From Porphyromonadaceae bacterium UBA7180 (GTDB taxonomy: Bacteria > Bacteroidota > Bacteroidia > Bacteroidales > Muribaculaceae), in assembly GCA_002491165.1 (NCBI GenBank), contig DKVK01000100.1, forward strand, positions 1 through 15,225: DNA of 15,225 nucleotides. The letters run 5' to 3'. The position numbers were made by a program, and so were the translations under genes. The notes under the pieces were generated by a model. The model did no database searches, was not told where the DNA came from, and was given only the letters and a program-made list of their open reading frames with translations. Positions 5,340 through 12,293 of this stretch are shown one piece after another (position 1 is the first letter of the stretch; each line of letters starts with the position of its first letter).

Positions 5340-7652
5340 ATGAAGAAAGCATTACTCTTAGGCGCAGCTGCGCTTTTGGCATTGCCCTCGTTTGCCGCTC
5401 CGGTCACTCCCGGGGAAGCCATGCAGCGCGCCTCCGGCACCCCTTCGGCCGCCCGTAAGATCCAATCCGCCCCGATGCGTCTCGTAAAAACAGGAGAACT
5501 CGACGGCACTCCATCGTATTACATCTTCACCGGCAACGGCGGCTCCATGATTCTCTCGGCCGACACACGCGCCGTTGCCGTCCTGGGCTACCTCGATGCT
5601 CCGGTGGACGAAAACGTGCAGATTCCGCCGCAACTCCTCTGGTGGCTCGAATGTGCCGCCCGCGATGCCCGCGATGCCGCCGAACCCGCCGGCGAGGCTT
5701 CGCCCAAAACCTCTGATTTCGCAAATATTTCACCACTTCTTTCAACCAAATGGAATCAAACGGCTCCCTATAACAATGCGTGTCCCGGTAAATCCGTTAC
5801 AGGATGCTCTGCAACGGCCATGGCACAGGTGATGAAATACCATGAATGGCCCGCCTCCGGTACAGGCACAGTAACCTGTACTTTCAACGACACAGAATAT
5901 ACCATGGACCTCAGCGAGATAACCTTCGACTGGGATAATATGCTCGACACATATCAGTACAGCAGCAGCGGCAACACCATAGAGAAGAGGGCTGTTGCAA
6001 ATCTGATGAAAGCGTGCGGTTATGCCATCAAGAGCATTTACAGCACCACCTCTACCGGGGCATACGCTTTCGACGTAGCGGCTGCCTTCGTCAATAACTT
6101 CGGCTACGATAAAGGCTTGCAATTCTTGTGCCGCGACTATTTCTCGCCTGATGAATGGGAACAGAAGGTCTATGACGAGCTTTCGGCTTCGCGTCCGCTT
6201 TACTATTCGGGCTATAATTCCAGTTCGGGTCATGCCTTCGTCTGCGATGGCTATAACAATAAGTACGGTTTCCACTTCAATTGGGGCTGGAACGGTGCTT
6301 ACGACGGCTACTTCGCCATGAATTATCTCGTCCCCGACGGTTCCGGTACGGGAGGCAGCGCTGCAGGATATACGAATGATCAATCTGCCATGTTCGGCGT
6401 ACAGCCACCGGTGGAAGGCTCTACAGCCGTTTCCGTACGACCCTTCCTGACCGGAGCGATACAGGGTTCTGTGGACGGGGACCGGCTGGTAATCACTTTC
6501 GCAAATAATGGTATGTGTAGCAACATTTCCTATCTGGACTGGAAGGGAACGATTGGATATGCAGCTGTCGGCACTGACGGAAACCTGGATGTCCAGACTA
6601 TCATATCCTCTACTCTTCCTGCCAATTATGGTTTTCCTTCGTTTACGGCAAGCCTTGAGGCTTTAAGTGACGGAGTGTATCATCTCCGCTTGTATTATAA
6701 AAATGACGGAGAGGACAATTGGAGTCCGGTGACCGGTAAATATGGAGCGGCCCAAACCCTCCGCATAATAAAAAACAACGATTCTTATTCCATCACTCCC
6801 GTTGACAACCTTGATTCTCCCTACGGACAGGAAATTCCTGATGATAAACTTGAATTTACTGCCGGTCATCTTTCTGAAGTTATTTATGCCAACTCCACAT
6901 TTGACTGGACTATCTCAATTAAGAATAACGGTTCGGAAAGCATTACAAAGAATTTTGGATTAACATGCCGGTCGGGCGGCACAGCCGACGCTCAAACAAG
7001 TGTTCAAGTTACGAATTATGAAACAGTCACTATAGATGCAGGAGAAACTGTTACTAAAGCTTTTTCACTTAAAATTCCTTTCAATACTACACCCGGGAGA
7101 TACAATATATGCCTGATTGACGATTCCCAGACTACGTTTGTTTCAGCTCCGGTTGTAATCGAAGAACATCGCTATGCCGAGTTTGAGGTCAATGAAGAAA
7201 CTATTGGCATAGTGGCAGGAGGCAATAACCTTGTGGCTGTCACAATTTCAAATATAGGAAATGCCGCTTCACCGGAAGTAGACTTCAAACTCAAATTTGG
7301 TTATATCAATGGTAACGTAATCACAAACTTTACAGAAGTTGCAGATTTTGGCACCCGGAGTTGCGTAATGGAAGCCGGCGAAACAAGGACTTTCGAGTTT
7401 GCCGGGTTTGTAGATGCAAATGTAGACACGAACCTCGACTATGTGCTGCGTCTCACACACAATAATGTAACATATCCGTTGGCCGACCTCCCCGTGACTT
7501 TGACTGTCGTTTCAGGTATCGACGGCATTGATGCCGAAGAGGGCGACGTTCGCTGGTTCGACCTTCAGGGCCACGAGATTTCACGTCCTGCTGCCGCCGG
7601 GATCTACATCAAGGTGTGCAATAACGCTTCGCAGAAAGTACGCGTGAAGTAA
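5340..7652 (+). CDS. Secreted C10-family (streptopain-like) cysteine peptidase with Por-type C-terminal tail
   Basis: Predicted extracellular or surface cysteine peptidase, 770 aa. A signal peptide (MKKALLLGAAALLALPSFA) is followed by a prodomain at about 22-125 of the Spi/streptopain-propeptide type (APMRLVKTGELDGTPSYYIF, then ILSADTRAVAVLGYLD), which should keep the enzyme inactive until cleaved. The catalytic domain (about 130-355) shows Cys156 in VTGCSATAMAQVMKYH and His298 in SSGHAFVCDGYN, with the supporting Asn314-Trp315 in FHFNWGWNGAYDGYF. Residues about 365-720 are beta-rich repeats of unknown, probably Ig-like, fold. The last 45 residues (RWFDLQGHEISRPAAAGIYI then KVRVK) resemble the sorting tail of type IX secretion cargo. 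The C-terminal repeat region is much richer in A and T than the catalytic region. No Shine-Dalgarno sequence is present. It is a single-gene unit with its own promoter and terminator. Family and catalytic residues are secure; substrate and secretion route are inferred. Confidence 0.92.
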   Translation: MKKALLLGAAALLALPSFAAPVTPGEAMQRASGTPSAARKIQSAPMRLVKTGELDGTPSYYIFTGNGGSMILSADTRAVAVLGYLDAPVDENVQIPPQLLWWLECAARDARDAAEPAGEASPKTSDFANISPLLSTKWNQTAPYNNACPGKSVTGCSATAMAQVMKYHEWPASGTGTVTCTFNDTEYTMDLSEITFDWDNMLDTYQYSSSGNTIEKRAVANLMKACGYAIKSIYSTTSTGAYAFDVAAAFVNNFGYDKGLQFLCRDYFSPDEWEQKVYDELSASRPLYYSGYNSSSGHAFVCDGYNNKYGFHFNWGWNGAYDGYFAMNYLVPDGSGTGGSAAGYTNDQSAMFGVQPPVEGSTAVSVRPFLTGAIQGSVDGDRLVITFANNGMCSNISYLDWKGTIGYAAVGTDGNLDVQTIISSTLPANYGFPSFTASLEALSDGVYHLRLYYKNDGEDNWSPVTGKYGAAQTLRIIKNNDSYSITPVDNLDSPYGQEIPDDKLEFTAGHLSEVIYANSTFDWTISIKNNGSESITKNFGLTCRSGGTADAQTSVQVTNYETVTIDAGETVTKAFSLKIPFNTTPGRYNICLIDDSQTTFVSAPVVIEEHRYAEFEVNEETIGIVAGGNNLVAVTISNIGNAASPEVDFKLKFGYINGNVITNFTEVADFGTRSCVMEAGETRTFEFAGFVDANVDTNLDYVLRLTHNNVTYPLADLPVTLTVVSGIDGIDAEEGDVRWFDLQGHEISRPAAAGIYIKVCNNASQKVRVK

Positions 7653-7675
7653 TCCGCTGGTTATCAGATAGAGGA

Positions 7676-7709
7676 AACGGCTCCGGTCATCGAGACCGGG
7701 GCCGTTGTT
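7676..7709. terminator. Strong hairpin between the convergent peptidase and nhaA genes
   Basis: AACGGCTCCGGTC (7676-7688), a 5-nt loop ATCGA and GACCGGGGCCGTT (7694-7706) form a 13-bp stem with a single T-G pair. It starts 23 bp after the peptidase stop and 20 bp beyond the nhaA stop. The following plus-strand sequence TTGTTCCGTTATT is moderately T-rich. Position and symmetry suggest it ends both transcripts; the T-G wobble slightly favours the plus-strand RNA. Confidence 0.8.
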
Positions 7710-7728
7710 CCGTTATTGAGTATCTGTG

Positions 7729-9099
7729 CTAAGCCTCGTCTGCCGCCGCTGCTTCGGCCGTTGTTTTGGGCAACGTGTGGTGCAGGCTCAGGAAGCCGAG
7801 GACTCCGGCTAACAATGAACCGACGAGGATGCCGAGGCGCGAATGGTCGAGAAGCGCCGACTGCCACGGGTCGCCGGTGCCGAACGAGAGGTTGGCGATA
7901 AAGAGCGAAACCGTGAATCCGATACCGCCGAGCATCGACATGGAGAACAGACGTTTCCAGTTGCCCCCGTGAGGCATAGGCGCCCATCCGAACTTGATGC
8001 AAAGCCACGAGAAGCTGAAAATACCCAACGTCTTGCCCACTATCAGGCCGAGGATGATGGCGAGGCTGACGCCGGAGAATATAGAAGCGAACTCGAGTCC
8101 GGCAAACGGTATCCCGGCGTTGGCGAAGGCGAACAGCGGAACTATCATATAGTTGACCACCGGGTGAAGCGAGTCTTCCATATCCTGAAGCGGCGAAATC
8201 ACCTTGTCGGAAGCGGATTCTATCTCCTTCAGGTGGTTGAGCTGTTCCTTGTCGAGTATTGTTTTTGAGTTGAGGGTCTCGTCGTTCTCCTGAGAGAAGA
8301 AGGCTATATTGCGGCGGATGGCCTTGATGTACTTCTTAGGTGCATACACCGGGCGTGCGGGGACGCAGAGCGATATCAGCACACCGGCGATGGTTGGATG
8401 GATTCCGGCGTTCAGGAACAGGAACCATACGAAAGCGCCGATTCCCAGGTAGAAAATCTTGCTCTGGATGCGGAACCAGCCGCCGAGTGCCAGGATGACG
8501 AGCAATGCCGCCGCCACGCCGAGCATCCACCACACTATGCCGTGGCTGTAGAAAATGGCAATGACGAGGATACCGCCTATATCGTCTACGACGGCCAGTG
8601 TGGTGAGGAATATCTTAAGGCCGGTGGGTACACGTGATCCTAACATGGCCAGGACTCCGAGCGAAAAGGCAATGTCGGTGGCCATAGGTATGGCGGCTCC
8701 GTTGACATAGTTGGAGCCGTAGGCGTCGAGGAAGAAAATAGCCACCGGCATAACCATGCCGCCGATGGCCGCTACTATTGGAAGCAACGCCTGCCGGAAC
8801 GATGACAGCTCGCCCACCAGCACTTCACGCTTTATCTCCAATCCTACGGAGAAGAAAAAGACGGCCATAAGGGCGTCGTTGATGAACTCGAGAATTGACA
8901 TAGGTTCCCCGTGGTGGCTGAAGAGGTTGAAACCGCCCACGCGCAGGGCAATGGTGTGGTCCCACAACGAGTCATAGACTTCGCCGGCTCCGGGAATATT
9001 GGCCACGATGAGCGCCAGGACGGTGGCTACCATTAGCACAGTGCCGCCGTTGGTATAGTTTTTTAGCGTTTTTCGCGCAGTGTAAAGTGTGTTTGGCAT
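7729..9099 (-). CDS. nhaA: Na+/H+ antiporter NhaA
   Basis: Inner-membrane antiporter that exports Na+ (or Li+) in exchange for protons, controlling cytoplasmic pH and sodium. The 456-aa product starts MPNTLYTARKTLKNYTNGGT and has about 11-12 hydrophobic segments. Diagnostic residues are present: Asp142 in MATDIAFSLG and the ion-binding pair Asp172-Asp173 in LAVVDDIGGIL (equivalent to E. coli D133 and D163/D164), His234 in AGIHPTIAGV (E. coli H225 region), and Lys356 in VGKTLGIF (E. coli K300). A hydrophilic insert at about 255-310 makes it longer than the 388-aa E. coli protein, as is common in Bacteroidota. The frame stays open upstream to an ATG at 9333, but the ATG at 9099 is chosen because family homology starts there and the extension would cross a terminator. 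It lies downstream of the OPT gene, separated by that terminator. No consensus promoter was found, so expression control is unclear. Confidence 0.95.
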   Translation of the reverse strand: MPNTLYTARKTLKNYTNGGTVLMVATVLALIVANIPGAGEVYDSLWDHTIALRVGGFNLFSHHGEPMSILEFINDALMAVFFFSVGLEIKREVLVGELSSFRQALLPIVAAIGGMVMPVAIFFLDAYGSNYVNGAAIPMATDIAFSLGVLAMLGSRVPTGLKIFLTTLAVVDDIGGILVIAIFYSHGIVWWMLGVAAALLVILALGGWFRIQSKIFYLGIGAFVWFLFLNAGIHPTIAGVLISLCVPARPVYAPKKYIKAIRRNIAFFSQENDETLNSKTILDKEQLNHLKEIESASDKVISPLQDMEDSLHPVVNYMIVPLFAFANAGIPFAGLEFASIFSGVSLAIILGLIVGKTLGIFSFSWLCIKFGWAPMPHGGNWKRLFSMSMLGGIGFTVSLFIANLSFGTGDPWQSALLDHSRLGILVGSLLAGVLGFLSLHHTLPKTTAEAAAADEA

Positions 9100-9295
9100 A
9101 GTATAACGGAAAGGACCGAGTGGAAAGCGGCCCTTCAAAAAGAAAACGCCCCTCACCCCGAAAGGTTTAAACCGTGGCTCCCGTGCGGTGACCCCGAACC
9201 CCGGAATCAGAAGCCCCCGGGCGTCGGCAACGGGGCACTGCGTCATTAGTGCCCTTAAGGACACCAATGCCCTTAACGACCCCGGCGGGGTGGCG
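9100..9295 (-). other. GC-rich leader/spacer upstream of nhaA
   Basis: This 196-bp stretch lies between the OPT terminator and the nhaA ATG. It has no consensus Bacteroidota promoter on the minus strand. It is very G-rich on that strand (several GGGG and CCCC runs) and contains a 10-bp palindrome GGTTTAAACC (9164-9173) and an 11-bp hairpin at 9244-9269. Its reading frame is open into nhaA, but the implied 78-residue extension is Pro/Gly/Arg-rich and looks non-coding. It may be a structured 5' leader. Confidence 0.4.
9244..9269 (-). promoter_or_regulatory. RNA hairpin upstream of nhaA with strand-specific G-U pairs
   Basis: In the minus-strand transcript CATTGGTGTCC pairs with GGGCACTAATG across a TTAA loop, giving 11 bp with no mismatch if two G-U pairs are allowed. 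On the plus strand these two positions become A-C and C-A mismatches, so the structure is better formed in RNA read toward nhaA. The flanking TTAAGGGCA is also repeated directly. No T-run follows, so it does not look like a terminator. Confidence 0.45.
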
Positions 9296-9329
9296 TAAAA
9301 ACAACCGTCGGCCCGAAGACCGGCGGCTG
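9296..9329 (-). terminator. Rho-independent terminator of the OPT gene
   Basis: In the minus-strand RNA, CAGCCGCCGGTC (9329-9318) pairs with GGCCGACGGTTG (9313-9302) across a UUCG tetraloop closed by C-G, with one internal mismatch and two wobbles. It is followed at once by TTTTT (9301-9297). It starts 25 bp past the OPT stop codon. The UUCG loop and T-run make this the most convincing one-directional terminator in the window. Confidence 0.85.
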
Positions 9330-9354
9330 CCATATTTAAAGAGTCAAAAATGTC

Positions 9355-11322
9355 TTATTTAGCAGGCATTTTTACGCGTTTGCTGTCCCAGATAAGGTAG
9401 GCTATCAGAGCGGCGTAGGCCACACAGCCGAGTATCTGCGAAGTTTCCATGGGGATGGGGTTCTGGTACTCGAAACCGGCGAAACGTGTAATGGCGGCGA
9501 AGACGCCGAAGAGTGCGCCACCGGCGATAAGGCCGGAAGCGAGCAGTGTGCCGCGGTCGCGGCGCAGGTCGTTGATTTTGGGGTTCTTGGAGCTGTGCGA
9601 TACGAAATAGGAAACGGCGCCGCCCACCAGCATCGGGGTGTTGAGCTGCAAGGGGATGAACATACCCAAGCAGAAGGCCAGGGCAGGCACTTCGAGCCAG
9701 TTGAGGATAAGCGCCAGGATGGCACCGACCATATAGAGAATCCAGGGGGTGTCGCCGCCCATCATCAACGGTTCGATTACCTTAGCCATGGCGTTGGCCT
9801 GCGGGGCGACGAGGGCGTTGTCCCCGGTGAAGCCGTAAACCTTGTTGAGCACCAGGATGACGCCGCCGACGGTGGCTGCCGATACCAGTGTGCCGAGGAA
9901 TTTCCACTGTTCCTGTTTCTTGGGGGTCGTGCCCAGCCAGTAGCCTATCTTAAGGTCGGTGACGAAGCCGCCTGCCATAGAGAGGGCCGTGCAGACAACG
10001 CCGCCGATTACCATGGATGCCACGATGCCGGAGGTGCCGCTCATGCCGATAGCCACGAAGATGGCCGAAGCGATGATAAGGGTCATCAGGGTCATGCCGG
10101 AAACCGGGTTGGAACCCACGATGGCGATGGCGTTGGCAGCCACCGTGGTGAAGAGGAAGGCGATGACCGTTACCACGAGCCATGCCACCACTGCCTGTGC
10201 CACGTTGTGGATCACTCCGAACCAGAAGAAGAGGAGCACCACTATGAGGGCTATGGTGATGAAGGCCACGATGTGCTTCATGGAGATGTCGGTCTGCCAG
10301 CGTACCTCTTTTACGGAAGTGCTCTTGCCCTTAAGTTCGCGTCCGGCGAGGCCGATGGCCTGCATGATGATGGGCCACGACTTCACGATGCCGATGACGC
10401 CGGCCATGGCGATACCGCCGATACCTATCATACGGGCGTAGTCCTTGAAGAGGACGTCCGGTGCCATTGCCTGGAACTCGGGCGAACCGTAAGTGCCTAA
10501 CAGCGGGATGATTATCCACCATACGAAGATGGAACCCGCAAAGATTACGAAAGCGTATTTAAGGCCCACGATGTAGCCGAGGCCGAGCAGCGCGGCGCCG
10601 GTGTTGCAGCTGACCACGAGTTTTGTCTTTTCAACAAGCGTGTGCCCCCACTGCGAGGCGGTGGAGGTTACGGTCTCGGCCCACCATCCGAAGGTAGCCA
10701 CGATATAGTCGTAGATACCGCCGATGAGCGAGGCGATGACCAGCGTCTTGGCCTGGCCGCCGTCTTTCGACTGCGATGACACGAGCACCTGCGTGGTGGC
10801 CGTTGCTTCCGGGAAGGGATACTTGCCGTGCATGTCCTTCACGAAATATTTGCGGAAGGGGATAAAGAAGAGGATGCCCAGCACGCCGCCGAGCAGCGAC
10901 GAGAGGAATATCTGGTAGAAGTCCACGACAATGTCGTGGTAAGTGCCCTGCAGGATGTAGAGGGCGGGCAGTGTGAAGATGGCTCCGGCAACGATTACGC
11001 CCGAGCAGGCGCCGATGCTCTGGATGATGACGTTCTGCCCGAGGGCGTTCTTCTTGCCGAGGGCGTTGGATAGGCCTACGGCAATGATGGCGATGGGGAT
11101 TGCGGCCTCGAATACCTGGCCCACTTTGAGTCCGAGGTAGGCAGCCGCGGCACTGAAGATGATGGCCATGATGAGACCCGTCGCCACCGAGTAGGGCGTC
11201 ACTTCCTTCTGGTCGCGCGCCGGGTGCATCACGGGCACATATTGCTCATCGGCGCCGAGTTCGCGAAATGCGTTTTCGGGCAAGCCTGTGCCGGTGTTAA
11301 GGTTTTCTTCGTCTTGATTCAT
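9355..11322 (-). CDS. OPT-family oligopeptide transporter
   Basis: Proton-coupled inner-membrane importer of the oligopeptide transporter (OPT) family, 655 aa, with around 15-16 hydrophobic segments starting at residue 43. Family hallmarks are visible: VTPYSVATGLIMAIIFSAAAAYLG style first helix, IQSIGACSGVIVAGAIFTLP (100-119), PFRKYFVKDMHGKYPFPEATA (155-175), which is the OPT 'PxPExxA' region, and IVGSNPVSGMTLMTL (401-415). The sequence is of the bacterial PT/YSL-like clade, whose members move small peptides or metal chelates; the substrate here cannot be read from sequence. The 40-residue N-terminus is acidic and cytoplasmic. The ATG at 11322 is the only sensible start. It has its own terminator at 9296-9329, so nhaA downstream is probably not simply co-transcribed. 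It could take up peptides produced by secreted proteases such as the C10 enzyme nearby, but that is inference. Confidence 0.93.
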   Translation of the reverse strand: MNQDEENLNTGTGLPENAFRELGADEQYVPVMHPARDQKEVTPYSVATGLIMAIIFSAAAAYLGLKVGQVFEAAIPIAIIAVGLSNALGKKNALGQNVIIQSIGACSGVIVAGAIFTLPALYILQGTYHDIVVDFYQIFLSSLLGGVLGILFFIPFRKYFVKDMHGKYPFPEATATTQVLVSSQSKDGGQAKTLVIASLIGGIYDYIVATFGWWAETVTSTASQWGHTLVEKTKLVVSCNTGAALLGLGYIVGLKYAFVIFAGSIFVWWIIIPLLGTYGSPEFQAMAPDVLFKDYARMIGIGGIAMAGVIGIVKSWPIIMQAIGLAGRELKGKSTSVKEVRWQTDISMKHIVAFITIALIVVLLFFWFGVIHNVAQAVVAWLVVTVIAFLFTTVAANAIAIVGSNPVSGMTLMTLIIASAIFVAIGMSGTSGIVASMVIGGVVCTALSMAGGFVTDLKIGYWLGTTPKKQEQWKFLGTLVSAATVGGVILVLNKVYGFTGDNALVAPQANAMAKVIEPLMMGGDTPWILYMVGAILALILNWLEVPALAFCLGMFIPLQLNTPMLVGGAVSYFVSHSSKNPKINDLRRDRGTLLASGLIAGGALFGVFAAITRFAGFEYQNPIPMETSQILGCVAYAALIAYLIWDSKRVKMPAK

Positions 11323-11424
11323 ATCGGTTAGTTACTTGATTATTATTTCGGTTAATTAGCTGATATTGAGTATATTATTGGAATCGGAAACAGAACCGGA
11401 GCACAGCCGGTACTTTTCACAATG

Positions 11425-11453
11425 CGAAGATAATAAAAAAATCTTGAACCAAA
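11425..11453 (-). promoter_or_regulatory. Weak candidate promoter for the OPT gene
   Basis: On the minus strand, TTTG (11453-11450) and TATCTTCG (11432-11425) resemble the -33 and -7 boxes, with one mismatch in the -7 box and a short 17-bp spacer. Nothing closer to consensus is present upstream of the OPT gene. The leader would be about 95 nt. Confidence 0.25.
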
Positions 11454-11633
11454 GCAATTTTTAACAAATAAATCGTCAAGAAAGCTTATGTCTCCAACTC
11501 TCCTTTGCATACAGTGCTTCGAGGCGGTTTTCCTCGTTTCCCGTGCTTCGTGGTGTTCGGAATTGAAGTTTCTGTAAAAACCAAACAGGCCTCGGCTTGT
11601 TATAAAGATAAAATATTTTAATCGAAGAATGTT
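11454..11633. other. Divergent intergenic region, upstream of the small secreted-protein gene
   Basis: No gene is supported. There is a repeated octamer GTGCTTCG (11514-11521 and 11543-11550), a small CGAGG/CCTCG hairpin between the copies, and a 7-bp hairpin AACAGGC-CTCG-GCTTGTT (11584-11601) about 33 bp before the ATG at 11634. The last 30 bp are A/T-rich. No consensus TTTG/TAnnTTTG pair was found for the plus strand, so the promoter of the next gene is unknown. Confidence 0.35.
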
Positions 11634-12170
11634 ATGAAAAGCACACGAATATACTCATTTGCCCTCCTGTTGCTTCTTATAGCCACAACTGGACTCGGCG
11701 TGGCATTGGCTCAGAACAGTGTAGCTGCCCCCGGAAGCGGTGGCTTAGGCAACAGTCTTCCTGCTCCCGGCACGGGAGGTTCGTTCCACCCCGCTCCGGT
11801 TGCACCCAATCCCGGTCCGTGGGGGCCTCCATCGTGGGGACCTGCGTATTGGGGACCTCCCTATTATGGAAACCCTTATGTGGTGAGCGCACCTCTTTCC
11901 TCGCCTTACTGGCAGAACGCCGGCACAGAAAATGTCATCGGGGTGGGTTACGACTATCAGGGAGTGTGGCGCACCATCCCCATGACGGTGCAGTACAGCT
12001 ATGACGGCGCGCAGTATGACGTAACGGTAGTCAATGCTTACGACCCGTGGACACTATCCTGGAACACAGGTGTTTACGAGCCGGCATATAATACCTACTA
12101 CTATCTGCGCGGCACTTATTACAACTATTACACCGACCTCTCCACCGGCACGTACTACTTCAACCTATAG
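11634..12170 (+). CDS. Small secreted Gly/Pro/Trp/Tyr-rich protein of unknown function
   Basis: I do not recognise a named family. The 178-aa product starts with a signal peptide (MKSTRIYSFALLLLLIATTG, probable cleavage after ALA at residue 26, leaving QNSVAAPG). Residues 30-55 repeat an APGxGG pattern (APGSGGLGNSLPAPGTGG). Residues 60-82 are a low-complexity run with three WGPP/WGPA units followed by PPYYGNPY. Residues 97-178 look like a compact beta domain with alternating aromatic residues (GVWRTIPMTVQYSYDG, YDVTVVNAYDPWTLSWNTG, YNTYYYLRGTYYNYY) and end STGTYYFNL. There is no cysteine and no membrane segment after the signal. It is a single-gene unit followed by a strong hairpin. The composition is typical of surface or matrix-type proteins, but no function can be assigned. 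The signal peptide, balanced codon use and clean terminator make it a real gene. Confidence 0.8.
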   Translation: MKSTRIYSFALLLLLIATTGLGVALAQNSVAAPGSGGLGNSLPAPGTGGSFHPAPVAPNPGPWGPPSWGPAYWGPPYYGNPYVVSAPLSSPYWQNAGTENVIGVGYDYQGVWRTIPMTVQYSYDGAQYDVTVVNAYDPWTLSWNTGVYEPAYNTYYYLRGTYYNYYTDLSTGTYYFNL

Positions 12171-12200
12171 AAACCCTGCTAAAGCAATTCAAGATAAGAG

Positions 12201-12237
12201 AAACGCGCATCCCCCGGTCAGGAGGATGCGCGTTTTT
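12201..12237 (+). terminator. Terminator of the small secreted-protein gene
   Basis: AAACGCGCATCC (12201-12212), an 11-nt loop and GGATGCGCGTTT (12224-12235) form a perfect 12-bp stem, running into TTTTT (12233-12237) on the plus strand. It lies between two convergent genes, 30 bp after one stop and 57 bp from the other. The minus-strand tail TTTCTCTT could also work, so it may serve the barrel gene too. Confidence 0.88.
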
Positions 12238-12293
12238 GATTAAAATATGATAATGCTAAGGTGGCAAACGACCATCAAAGCCGGACGTTGTCA

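Noticed and set aside
9100..9110. TATACT-like sequence just before the nhaA ATG as a -10 box
   Set aside because: It touches the start codon, which would make the mRNA leaderless, and it does not match the Bacteroidota TAnnTTTG box.
9100..9333. N-terminal extension of nhaA by 78 codons to an upstream ATG
   Set aside because: The extension crosses a strong terminator hairpin, is Pro/Gly/Arg-rich and unlike the start of any NhaA. Family homology starts at the ATG at 9099.
9595..10500. A 301-codon plus-strand frame opposite the OPT gene, rich in His, Asp and Glu
   Set aside because: The composition is that of an antisense reading of a hydrophobic membrane protein; there is no recognisable domain or start context.
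7729..11322. OPT transporter and nhaA as one operon
   Set aside because: A UUCG-loop terminator with a T-run stands between them; co-transcription would need read-through, so it is left open rather than claimed.
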